From Streptomyces sp. NBC_01439 (lineage in GTDB: Bacteria; Actinomycetota; Actinomycetes; Streptomycetales; Streptomycetaceae): 64,000 bases of DNA. Position 1 is the stretch's first letter. Every line of letters begins with the position of its first letter. The position numbers and the translations under genes are program-made. This document shows, in pieces, positions 19,534 through 26,981 of the stretch. The stretch lies in contig NZ_CP109487.1 in assembly GCF_036227605.1 (NCBI RefSeq), positions 2,604,001 through 2,668,000 of the forward strand, read 5' to 3'. Below the pieces are notes generated by a model. It did no database searches. It was not told the origin of the DNA and saw nothing but the letters and a program-made list of their open reading frames with translations.

Positions 19534-21063
19534 ATGGCAGACGACTACCTCGTACGCATCGGCAAGCTCATCCGTGACGCCCGGCAGCACCGGGGCTGGA
19601 CACAGAGTCAGCTCGCCGACGCCCTCGGCACCAGCCAGAGCGCAGTGAACCGGATCGAGCGCGGCAACCAGAACATCAGCCTTGAGATGATCGCCCGAAT
19701 CGGCGAAGCGCTCGACAGCGAGATCGTCTCCCTGGGTTACGCCGGCCCGATGCACCTGCGCGTGGTGGGCGGCCGCCGCCTTTCCGGCGCCATCGACGTC
19801 AAGACGAGCAAGAACGCCTGCGTCGCCCTGCTCTGCGCGTCGCTGCTCAACAAGGGCCGCACGGTGCTGCGGCGGGTGGCCCGCATCGAGGAGGTCTACC
19901 GCCTGCTGGAGGTCCTGAACTCCATCGGCGTGCGCACCCGCTGGATCAACGACGGCGTGGACCTGGAGCTGATCCCGCCGGCCCGCCTCGACATGGAGGC
20001 CATGGACGCGGACGCGGCCCGCCGGACCCGGTCCATCATCATGTTCCTGGGCCCGCTGCTGCACCGGATGGAGACCTTCCGGCTCCCCTACGCGGGCGGC
20101 TGCGACCTCGGAACCCGCACCATCGAGCCGCACATGATCGCCCTGCGCCGGTTCGGCCTGGACATCACCGCGACCGAGGGCATCTACCACGCGAAGGTCG
20201 TCCCCGGGATCTCCCCGGACCGCCCGATCGTGCTGACCGAGCGCGGGGACACCGTCACCGAGAACGCGCTGCTGGCCGCGGCCCGGCACGATGGCGTGAC
20301 CGTCATCCGCAACGCCTCCTCCAACTACATGGTCCAGGACCTGTGCTTCTTCCTGGAGGCCCTGGGCGTCCGGGTCGACGGCATCGGCACCACCACGCTC
20401 ACCGTCCACGGCGTCCCGAGCATCGACGTGGACGTGGACTACTCCCCCTCCGAGGACCCGGTCGAGGCGATGAGCCTGCTCGCCGCCGCGGTCGTCACGG
20501 AGTCGGAACTCACCATCCGCCGGGTGCCGATCGAGTTCATGGAGATCGAGCTCGCGGTCCTGGAAGAGATGGGCCTGGACCACGACCGCTCGGCGGAGTA
20601 CACCGCGGACAACGGCCGCACCCGCCTGGTCGACCTCACGGTCCGCCCCTCGAAGCTCGAAGCCCCGATCGACAAGATCCACCCCATGCCGTTCCCCGGG
20701 CTGAACATCGACAACGTCCCCTTCTTCGCGGCCATCGCCGCCGTGGCGCAGGGCCAGACCCTGATCCACGACTGGGTGTACGACAACCGGGCCATCTACC
20801 TGACGGACCTGAACCGCCTCGGCGGCCGCCTCCAACTCCTCGACCCCCACCGCGTCCTGGTCGAGGGCCCCACGCGCTGGCGCGCGGCGGAAATGATGTG
20901 CCCGCCGGCCCTGCGCCCCGCGGTGGTCGTCCTCCTGGCGATGATGGCGGCCGAGGGCACCTCGGTGCTGCGCAACGTCTACGTGATCAACCGCGGCTAC
21001 GAGGAACTGGCCGAGCGCCTCAACTCGGTGGGCGCCCAGATCGAGATCTTCCGGGACATCTAG
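19534..21063 (+). CDS. murA: XRE helix-turn-helix / MurA fusion (UDP-GlcNAc 1-carboxyvinyltransferase)
   Basis: Fusion of 509 residues. Residues about 8-68 are an XRE-type HTH (IRDARQHRGWTQSQLADALGTSQSAVNRIERGNQNIS); from residue 74 the chain is an EPSP-synthase-fold MurA, the first committed enzyme of peptidoglycan synthesis. Catalytic residues look intact: Lys93 in SKNAC, Cys190 in AGGCDLG (the PEP/fosfomycin cysteine), an Asp in GLNIDNVPF, and Arg in ALRPAV. It is therefore probably active rather than a relic. It resembles SCO5998, a second MurA in S. coelicolor (recalled). An upstream palindrome suggests autoregulation. Whether the HTH senses UDP-GlcNAc through the MurA domain is an open inference. 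Confidence 0.9.
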   Translation: MADDYLVRIGKLIRDARQHRGWTQSQLADALGTSQSAVNRIERGNQNISLEMIARIGEALDSEIVSLGYAGPMHLRVVGGRRLSGAIDVKTSKNACVALLCASLLNKGRTVLRRVARIEEVYRLLEVLNSIGVRTRWINDGVDLELIPPARLDMEAMDADAARRTRSIIMFLGPLLHRMETFRLPYAGGCDLGTRTIEPHMIALRRFGLDITATEGIYHAKVVPGISPDRPIVLTERGDTVTENALLAAARHDGVTVIRNASSNYMVQDLCFFLEALGVRVDGIGTTTLTVHGVPSIDVDVDYSPSEDPVEAMSLLAAAVVTESELTIRRVPIEFMEIELAVLEEMGLDHDRSAEYTADNGRTRLVDLTVRPSKLEAPIDKIHPMPFPGLNIDNVPFFAAIAAVAQGQTLIHDWVYDNRAIYLTDLNRLGGRLQLLDPHRVLVEGPTRWRAAEMMCPPALRPAVVVLLAMMAAEGTSVLRNVYVINRGYEELAERLNSVGAQIEIFRDI

Positions 21064-21734
21064 GAAGCCGGACACGTGGGGATCAATCAGGGCATAGCCT
21101 GGAGGCTTGGAAACTAGCCCTTGACCTGCGAAAACACCTTTCGGCACCTCTCGACATCTTCCGGCGCTTTCCGTCACCTTGCGCAAGAACTGGGCAACGA
21201 ACAGGCGGCTAGCTGACACTCCATCAGCCCTCGAGTGTCGATCCGAACCCTGTCACCCCTTACGGAGGGTGACAGGGTCTCAGTTGCTTCATGCCTTTTG
21301 CCACCAAAAGTCCAAGCCAGAGCTACGGCCTGGGATCCAACAGGGTGTTTGGCGGTCACTCGTCGCGTGTCTTACGTTCGCCTGCGTGGCCGCACGGGCA
21401 TCCCACCAATTGGGGCGCGCAACCGAGTTGCTGCGCGATGCCTACACCTACCCTCGGCCAGCCCAGTGTCAAACACCAGTAGCACGACGCCCAAGGCCGC
21501 GACAACGCAAAGGCCCGAGCATCCAGGGACGGTCGCAGCCCAGCTTCAGGCACGTCTGGTCCATGGCCATCTCGCGAGGGTACGAACGCCGGCCTTCGAG
21601 AGCCACGGGCATACGTGAACCCTCCGGTTCCACGGGGCCTTCCGCTTTCTGAGATCCCTTGACCAAGGGCCGTCACCAGCCGCTCCCCGGCGGTACCGTC
21701 CCGTCAGAAGCCGTCGCAGATCGGGGTGGTAGGC
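21064..21734. other. Non-coding interval between murA and the RiPP cluster
   Basis: About 670 bases of lower-GC, patchy sequence with no credible gene; short frames on both strands lack ribosome-binding sites. No tRNA or att-like repeat was recognised. Apart from the hairpin at 21247-21278 I see nothing specific. The composition change suggests the left edge of an acquired segment. Confidence 0.5.
21247..21278 (+). terminator. Strong 12-bp stem-loop downstream of murA
   Basis: Perfect inverted repeat ACCCTGTCACCC / GGGTGACAGGGT with an 8-base loop, about 185 bases after the murA stop. No U-run follows. Probably a transcription terminator for murA or a remnant at the island boundary. Confidence 0.6.
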
Positions 21735-22970
21735 GTGAGCGGGTACATCGAGGAGCAAGAGCGGATCGGGCAGCGGGTCAGGCGCCAGCGGCTCTCCGTG
21801 GGCATGACCCAGGCCGACCTCTCCGCCGCCTTGGGCCGAACGCAGGGCTGGGTGTCCAAGCTGGAGAAGGGTCGGATCGAACTGGACCGGGCCGGGCTGA
21901 TCAACGCCGTGGCCGCCGCCCTGCACTGCCACCCGAACACTCTGATCGACCGGCCGTACACAGGAGGTGGCGCCGAGACCAAGTGGCAGGTGTCTGCGGC
22001 CTCCATCTTGCGAGAGCTGCGCCGCTACGACCTGGCGCCGGTCTTCGACGGCACCCCGCGCCCCTCCAGAGTGCTGTGGCATGAGATGAAGCGCCTGCTG
22101 CGCCTGCGCGACGCCGCTGCCAACGGTGCCGTGTTGAGCGAGCTGCCGGACATGCTGCGCGAGGCCCGCGCCCTCGCCGAGGTGTCCACCGGCCACGAAC
22201 GCGAAGAGGCGTACGCGATCTACGCAGTGGCCTGCAAGTTCGCACACACCGCCGCCCACGCCCTCGGACATCCCGAGCTGGTCGCCATGGCCTGCGAGCG
22301 CGCAACATGGTCGGCACAGCTTTCCGGCGACCCGGTGATGCCCGCGATGGCGCTGTGGATGCGGATGTGGGACACGTGGGCCTCCGCCGACTGGGACGAC
22401 GCGCTCGCCCTGGGGGACAAGGCCCTCGCCAGCATCGAAGCCGAGTATGAGATCGGCGATCCGTTGGCCCTGCGCATGTGGGGCGCCCTGCACCTGAGGG
22501 CCGCGATCTCGTGCGCCCGGAGTGGGAACGCAGCCGGTTCGGACGAGCGCCTCGCCCTGGCCCGTACCGCAGGTGAGCGGGTCAACGCCTACGTGGGACC
22601 CGAGATCCATGACCGGCACTCGGTCACGTTCAGCCTCGGCAACGTCATCATCCACTCCGTCAGCGCCGCCCTGGAGATGAGCGACCAGACGAAGGCGCTC
22701 CGGCTCAACCGCGAGGCGAACCCGGCGCACATCGCGGTCCTGCCGAACTCCCGTCTCGGGCACCACCACATGGATCTCGCCCGCGCATGGCTGTGGGACG
22801 GCAACCGCGACCAGGCTCTGACCGAGCTGGAGACCGCCGAGCGCATCGCCCCGCAACTCGTCCGTAATCACCCCGTCGCACGCGCCACGCTGCGGAAGAT
22901 CGTTTACGCCGAGCGGGTCGCCACCCGGCAGCGCCTGCGCGGCATGACCGGACGTTTTTCGCTCGACTGA
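21735..22970 (+). CDS. XRE-family regulator with TPR-like C-terminal domain
   Basis: Regulator of about 411 residues. The N-terminal XRE HTH (IGQRVRRQRLSVGMTQADLSAALGRTQGWVSKLEKGRIELD) is followed by an alpha-helical region with repeated helix pairs resembling tetratricopeptide repeats, common in Streptomyces regulators of specialised metabolism and plasmid functions. GTG at 21735 is chosen over GTG at 21726 because GGGTGG then sits at a workable distance. It is the first gene of a co-directional set ending with the radical SAM peptide system and probably regulates it, perhaps through the inverted repeat at 23003-23028. Confidence 0.82.
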   Translation: MSGYIEEQERIGQRVRRQRLSVGMTQADLSAALGRTQGWVSKLEKGRIELDRAGLINAVAAALHCHPNTLIDRPYTGGGAETKWQVSAASILRELRRYDLAPVFDGTPRPSRVLWHEMKRLLRLRDAAANGAVLSELPDMLREARALAEVSTGHEREEAYAIYAVACKFAHTAAHALGHPELVAMACERATWSAQLSGDPVMPAMALWMRMWDTWASADWDDALALGDKALASIEAEYEIGDPLALRMWGALHLRAAISCARSGNAAGSDERLALARTAGERVNAYVGPEIHDRHSVTFSLGNVIIHSVSAALEMSDQTKALRLNREANPAHIAVLPNSRLGHHHMDLARAWLWDGNRDQALTELETAERIAPQLVRNHPVARATLRKIVYAERVATRQRLRGMTGRFSLD

Positions 22971-23002
22971 TCTGTACGTATTCCGCGGATTCATATTCGT
23001 GC

Positions 23003-23028
23003 GTAGCGGAGCGCATACGTTCCGCTAC
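23003..23028 (+). promoter_or_regulatory. Inverted repeat GTAGCGGA-N10-TCCGCTAC abutting a start codon
   Basis: Perfect 8-bp arms; the right arm ends at the base before the ATG at 23029. It may be an operator for the upstream XRE-TPR regulator or an RNA hairpin controlling initiation. No Shine-Dalgarno sequence is evident for the following gene. Confidence 0.45.
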
Positions 23029-23427
23029 ATGACCTCTACGCGTCGCACTGATCATGACCGCGTACGACTGCAGGCGGACGATCCCGACCCCCACTGGCCC
23101 CTGCGCGGCGACCTCGCATACGACACCGCCACCTCCCGCACGGGCGTGGTCATCGACGTCCCCGGGGACACCGGCACCACGGTCTACCGCCTGTGCCCCG
23201 AGGGCGGAGGCGAGGAGGGCTGGAACGCCCGCTTCGACACCCTCATGCCCCCGAAGGGCGCGCCCCCGCTCCCCAGCCGGACCCCGGGCAGCACGGTGCA
23301 GCAGCCCGAGTACGCCCCCGGGGAAGGTCCGTTCGGCACCCCCGACCCCAGCCCACCCCTGCGCGCCCGTGCCGAGCGCGGCATGCAGCAATTCCTGCGG
23401 GACACCGGCGCGGACGGTGCGGCATGA
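23029..23427 (+). CDS. Small hypothetical protein in the RiPP cluster
   Basis: 132 residues, no family recognised. The first half is compact and acidic with GVVIDVPGDTGTTVYRLCPEGGGEEGWNARF; the second half is Pro-rich and probably disordered. The start is set at ATG 23029; GTG at 22999 is an alternative. Its stop overlaps the next gene in an ATGA junction, so the three small genes here are translationally linked. Its placement between regulator and maturase suggests an accessory role in the peptide pathway; nothing more can be said. Confidence 0.6.
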   Translation: MTSTRRTDHDRVRLQADDPDPHWPLRGDLAYDTATSRTGVVIDVPGDTGTTVYRLCPEGGGEEGWNARFDTLMPPKGAPPLPSRTPGSTVQQPEYAPGEGPFGTPDPSPPLRARAERGMQQFLRDTGADGAA

Positions 23428-23630
23428 ACAGGCTGCCCGGCTGGATTCACGAGGGCGCCCGCGTCCTGGACCCCGAAGACCGTGAGGGGGTCATCCAGTT
23501 CATCGGCGAGTGGGAGGACCCCGCCACCCGACGGATCGTCCCCGAAGTGGTGTTCTTGCGCCCCGAGGGCGGCGGCCGGGAGTGGATCGTCCCCGACCAC
23601 CAGGCCCTGCGCGAGGCGGCCCCCCGATGA
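23424..23630 (+). CDS. Small hypothetical protein (68 residues)
   Basis: Short acidic protein starting MNRLPGWIHEGARVLDPEDREG. It shares a 4-base ATGA overlap with genes on both sides, which argues strongly that it is translated. The phrase FLRPEGGGREWIVPDH echoes RLCPEGGGEEGW in the preceding protein, so the two may be related small domains, perhaps duplicated. No function is recognisable. Confidence 0.6.
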   Translation: MNRLPGWIHEGARVLDPEDREGVIQFIGEWEDPATRRIVPEVVFLRPEGGGREWIVPDHQALREAAPR

Positions 23631-23794
23631 CCGACCGCAGCCACTTACCCGAACCCGGCTGGGGCATGATCGGGGCGCTCCTCGCACTCGGCCTTACCGG
23701 TCCCGCCGTGGTCCTCAGCGGCCACGCCCTCGACCTGGTCCAGGCGAACGCGCCCCTTCCGACCACCGCGCCGGACATCGAACCGCCCACGTAG
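23627..23794 (+). CDS. Small single-pass membrane protein (55 residues)
   Basis: Start overlaps the preceding stop as ATGA. One hydrophobic stretch (GWGMIGALLALGLTGPAVVLSGHAL, about residues 11-35) predicts a membrane segment, followed by a short acidic, Pro-rich tail. Possibly a membrane partner for export or immunity of the peptide product; this is inference from location only. Confidence 0.5.
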   Translation: MTDRSHLPEPGWGMIGALLALGLTGPAVVLSGHALDLVQANAPLPTTAPDIEPPT

Positions 23795-23877
23795 ACCCCC
23801 TGATCGCCCGCCCCGCACCTCCTACAGCGCCACCGCTCGGGGCGGGCGCACCACTCGAACCGATCGAGAGGAGCACG

Positions 23878-24996
23878 ATGCACCGCGCCTTACGACTCGC
23901 GGCCAGGCCCCGCTCCGTAATCATGCAGCCGACCACGCAATGCCTCCCCATGGACTGCACGTACTGCTACCTGCCGTTCCGGAAGATGAAGCACCTCATG
24001 GCGGTGGACGTCACCGAGGCCGTGGCCGCGTCCGTCAACCCGTGGGCCGCCGACGACCCGGCGTTCGAGGTCGTCTGGCACGGCGGGGAACCCCTCGCAA
24101 CGGGCCGCGAGCATCTGGCCGCCCTCATGGCGCCCTTCAAGGGCGTGAAGCACTCCGTGCAGACGAACGCGGCCCTCGTGGACGACGCCTGGTGCGAATT
24201 CCTGCTGGAACACGAGATGCACGTCGGAGTAAGCGTCGACGGCCCCGAGGACATGAACACCCACCGGGTGACGCTCGCCGGCCACCCCGGATTCCATGTG
24301 ACCGTGCGAGGCATCGAGCGCCTGCGCCGTCACGGCATCCCGTTCTCCGCCATCGCCGTCGTATCCGACCCGGCGCCCGAGAACGCGGCCCGCTTCTACG
24401 ACTTCTTCGCCGAGCTGGGCGTGACCACCCTCGGCGTCAACGTCGAAGAGCAGGAGGGGGTCAACCGCGTGGCCAAGGAAACCGATCCTGTCCGCACGGC
24501 GGAGTTCTGGACCGCCCTCGCCGACGCCTGGAGGGCCAACCCCGTCACCCGGCTCCGGGAGATCCAGCGCGTCATCAACTTCGCCGGCGCCGTCCTCGTC
24601 GGACACGACATCGCACCCGGCCCCGCCACCGCTCCGTGGGACCCGATGCCCACCATCGCCTACGACGGCGGAGTGGTCATGCTCTCCCCCGAACTGGCCG
24701 GATTCACCGACGCCCGGTTCGGTGACTTCACCACCGGCAACGTGCTAAGGGACGGCTTGGACGTCCTCGTAGCTGAAGCCGAGCAGCGCACCCCCTGGAT
24801 CCCCGAGTTCTGGCAGGGCGTGGACGCATGCCGCGCCACCTGCCCCGCCTTCGCATTCTGCGGGGGCGCCCACGCCGCGAACCGGTACTTCGAGCACGAC
24901 GGCCGGTTCGACGGCACCAGGACCCGGTACTGCGCCACCGCCAAGATCGCCCTACTCGAAGGAGTGACACAACATGCTCGCGCACACGCCCACTGA
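23878..24996 (+). CDS. amcB: Radical SAM peptide maturase, SPASM-like (AmcB/GrrM-type cyclophane synthase)
   Basis: 372-residue radical SAM enzyme expected to use S-adenosylmethionine and Fe-S clusters to cross-link aromatic side chains of the precursor encoded next. The SAM-cluster cysteines are Cys22, Cys27 and Cys30 in QCLPMDCTYCYLPF, a CX4CX2C spacing rather than the canonical CX3CX2C. Other motifs: WHGGEPL, SVDGP. The C-terminal cysteines 318, 322, 328 and 352 (CRATCPAFAFCGG ... RYC) resemble the SPASM-like end of GrrM/FxsB cyclophane maturases. The start is ATG at 23878 after GAGAGGAG. Its 3' end overlaps the precursor gene. I recall NCBI family names AmcA/AmcB for such multi-cyclophane systems; the symbol needs checking. 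Confidence 0.83.
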   Translation: MHRALRLAARPRSVIMQPTTQCLPMDCTYCYLPFRKMKHLMAVDVTEAVAASVNPWAADDPAFEVVWHGGEPLATGREHLAALMAPFKGVKHSVQTNAALVDDAWCEFLLEHEMHVGVSVDGPEDMNTHRVTLAGHPGFHVTVRGIERLRRHGIPFSAIAVVSDPAPENAARFYDFFAELGVTTLGVNVEEQEGVNRVAKETDPVRTAEFWTALADAWRANPVTRLREIQRVINFAGAVLVGHDIAPGPATAPWDPMPTIAYDGGVVMLSPELAGFTDARFGDFTTGNVLRDGLDVLVAEAEQRTPWIPEFWQGVDACRATCPAFAFCGGAHAANRYFEHDGRFDGTRTRYCATAKIALLEGVTQHARAHAH

Positions 24997-25225
24997 CGCC
25001 ACCACGCTCGTGATGGACTCGGCGGAGGGATTCGAGTCCCTCCTGGAGGCCGCTGGCTCCACGGCTGTCGCCCGCTGGGACGACGACTGGAGCAACCACG
25101 AGTTCGACAACCAAGTCACGTACAGCACCCAGCCGCTCGCCGCGTTCGACAACCGGCCCACGTGGGACAACCCCACCGCGACGTTCGACAACCGGCCCAC
25201 CTGGGACAACTGGAAGAACAAGTAG
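24974..25225 (+). CDS. amcA: RiPP precursor peptide with repeated aromatic-X-Asn triads (AmcA-like)
   Basis: 83-residue precursor. Residues 1-35 form an acidic leader (DSAEGFESLLEAAG); the C-terminal half holds seven aromatic-X-Asn triads: W39-S-N, F44-D-N, F58-D-N, W64-D-N, F71-D-N, W77-D-N and W80-K-N, with FDNRPTWDN duplicated. Aromatic-X2-X3 triads are the substrate pattern of three-residue cyclophane (triceptide) formation, joining the ring to the beta-carbon of the third residue. GAAGGAG sits nine bases before the ATG at 24974, inside the maturase gene. No leader-cleaving protease is encoded beside it; the trypsin-like protease at 26982 is only a distant candidate. A hairpin follows. 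Confidence 0.82.
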   Translation: MLAHTPTDATTLVMDSAEGFESLLEAAGSTAVARWDDDWSNHEFDNQVTYSTQPLAAFDNRPTWDNPTATFDNRPTWDNWKNK

Positions 25226-25239
25226 CGCACACCGAACCG

Positions 25240-25271
25240 GGGGCGGTCCTGCAAGAACGCGGGGCCGCCCC
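25240..25271 (+). terminator. Small stem-loop after the RiPP precursor
   Basis: 7-bp arms GGGGCGG / CCGCCCC with an 18-base loop between the precursor and the next gene. Partial termination here would make precursor transcript exceed the downstream genes, a usual arrangement for RiPP operons. Inferred. Confidence 0.4.
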
Positions 25272-25292
25272 ACCCCGACGACAAGGAGCACC

Positions 25293-25967
25293 ATGGCCAC
25301 CCGCACGTTCGGCCACGTCACCGTCACCCTGCCCGAGCTGGACGAGCCCGGCCTCTACCTGAGCAACGTCGACACCCTCGACAGCACCCGCGGAACCGTC
25401 CAAGACTTCGCGTACGGTGACGCCGACCTGCGCTCACTCGACCTCGCGGACACCCAACTCATCACCGGCCGTATCGCGGGCATCCACGCGAAGCGGGTCG
25501 AGTTCGTGGGGGTCAACCTGCACGGCGTGGAGATCACCGGAAGCGACCTCGGCTCTGCCCGCTGGACCGAGAGCAAGCTGACCCGGGTCCACGTCCGGGA
25601 CTGCAAGCTGATGGGCGCTGCCCTGGACGCCCTGGTGCTCGACGACGTGCTGTTCGAGGGCTGCAAGTTCGACTTCGCCACCTTCGAGAAGGTCCGCGTC
25701 ACCGGACCCGTCGCCTTCATCGGCTGCGTCCTCACCGAGGCCACGTTCACCGACTGCGACCTGTCCGGCGCCGTATTCACCGACTGCATTCTCCGACTGA
25801 CCGAGTTCGGCGCCGGCCGCTACCGCAGCACCGACCTTCGCGAGAACGATCTGTCGGCAATTCGCGGCGTCGCGAACCTCGCCAAGGTGCACATCGCCCC
25901 CGGGCAGCAGACCGACCTCGCCGAGGCCCTCGTGAACGAACTCGACATCACCATCGGGGACGACTGA
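25293..25967 (+). CDS. Pentapeptide-repeat protein in the RiPP cluster
   Basis: 224 residues with A(D/N)LXX-like quintets from about residue 45 to 195 (DADLRSLDLADTQL, VNLHGVEITGSDL, CKFDFATFEKV, CDLSGAVFTDC), which would fold as a right-handed quadrilateral beta-helix; the ends are less repetitive. AAGGAG precedes the ATG. Pentapeptide-repeat proteins such as McbG, AlbG and Qnr mimic DNA and protect gyrase, and McbG and AlbG give self-immunity to peptide toxins. By analogy this could be the immunity factor, but such proteins also act as scaffolds in RiPP clusters. Confidence 0.78.
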   Translation: MATRTFGHVTVTLPELDEPGLYLSNVDTLDSTRGTVQDFAYGDADLRSLDLADTQLITGRIAGIHAKRVEFVGVNLHGVEITGSDLGSARWTESKLTRVHVRDCKLMGAALDALVLDDVLFEGCKFDFATFEKVRVTGPVAFIGCVLTEATFTDCDLSGAVFTDCILRLTEFGAGRYRSTDLRENDLSAIRGVANLAKVHIAPGQQTDLAEALVNELDITIGDD

Positions 25968-25980
25968 CCAGGAGGACCCC

Positions 25981-26700
25981 GTGCCCCTACACATCGCCTA
26001 CGGCGACCCGTCCGCGCTCCGCGCCCGCTGCGAGGTCGCCACCGTCCGGACCACCCGCCCCGAAGAGACGGCCTACGAGCCCGGTTCGGTCGTCCCCGCC
26101 GGGCAGTGGCGTCCCATGACCGAAGCAGACGTCAAGGCCGTCACTGCGCCGCGCAGGCCGCTGGACAGCACGCTCGTGGAAATCGTCCGGCCGCCCTATT
26201 CGGAAGGGCAACCGCTCGAAAACCTCACGCGCCCCTTGGGCGACCCGGACGCGGTGTACGTCGGGCAGGCCCTCGCCAAGCCCCACATGACCACGACCAC
26301 CGACAACTACCAGGACGGCCGCCTGCTCGGGCTGCACCTCGACAACTGGGACAAGCTCCCGTACGCCGACAAACACACCGGACGCCGCCGGATCTGCCTC
26401 AACCTCGGCCCCGGAAACCGGTACATCATCCTCGGCGCCATCGACGCTCAAGCGGTCTGCCGGGCCGTCCACCCCGACGAGCACGCCCACCGCTACCCCC
26501 ACACCCAGGATTACCGCGAATACGTGGCCAGCGGTCGCCCCATCCGCATCATCCGAATACGCCTCTCCCCCGGAGAGGGCTACATGGCCCCCACCGAGTA
26601 CCTCCTGCACGACGGCTCCACCGAAGGCCAGGACGAACCGTCGGCCGCCGCGTTCTGGCTCGGGCAGTGGCCCCGCGGCATCCTGCCGTCCCTGGTCTGA
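25981..26700 (+). CDS. Putative Fe(II)/2-oxoglutarate-type oxygenase in the RiPP cluster
   Basis: 239 residues. A facial-triad-like set is visible: His119-X-Asp121 in GLHLDNWDK and His210 in TEYLLHDGS, with a basic stretch (RPIRIIRIRLSPGEGY) between them in the place of a co-substrate-binding strand. This resembles the double-stranded beta-helix of Fe(II)/2OG hydroxylases, which often hydroxylate RiPP residues, but overall family membership is not certain. It begins 13 bases after the pentapeptide-repeat gene with AGGAGG before a GTG start, so it is in the same operon. It could hydroxylate the cyclised peptide. Confidence 0.6.
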   Translation: MPLHIAYGDPSALRARCEVATVRTTRPEETAYEPGSVVPAGQWRPMTEADVKAVTAPRRPLDSTLVEIVRPPYSEGQPLENLTRPLGDPDAVYVGQALAKPHMTTTTDNYQDGRLLGLHLDNWDKLPYADKHTGRRRICLNLGPGNRYIILGAIDAQAVCRAVHPDEHAHRYPHTQDYREYVASGRPIRIIRIRLSPGEGYMAPTEYLLHDGSTEGQDEPSAAAFWLGQWPRGILPSLV

Positions 26701-26707
26701 CCACTTG

Positions 26708-26953
26708 CTACCCGTTCCAGGTGCGGCCCTCGAAGTGGGCAGCATGATTCGAGGCCAGGTGCAGCGAAACTCCCACCTGGCAGTTGGTGACCTTGCCCGC
26801 CGTGCCCGTGTACTGCCGTGACACACACGCCGAGACATTGCCGTCCTTGAGGAGACGGCCCCACGGCCGGACCGGCCGTCGCAGGTCTCGCGGATCACGG
26901 CCACGGGCGCCTTCGTGATCTCGTACGACGTACGCGGGCACGCCCTCGGCCAT
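26708..26953 (-). pseudogene. Possible remnant of a secreted-protein gene
   Basis: Open frame whose last 40 residues (GNVSACVSRQYTGTAGKVTN, then CQVGVSLHLASNHAAHFEG) look like the end of a real extracellular domain with two cysteines, while the first 35 residues look random. No ribosome-binding site is evident. Probably the 3' remnant of a gene lost at this point, ending beside the RiPP oxygenase. A genuine short gene is not excluded. Confidence 0.35.
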
Positions 26954-26981
26954 GCCGTTGCGGGTGGGAGTCCGTCAGGGA

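Noticed and set aside
21064..21734. tRNA gene or phage attachment site at the left edge of the accessory segment
   Set aside because: No cloverleaf or CCA-adjacent acceptor pairing could be drawn, and no integrase gene is present.
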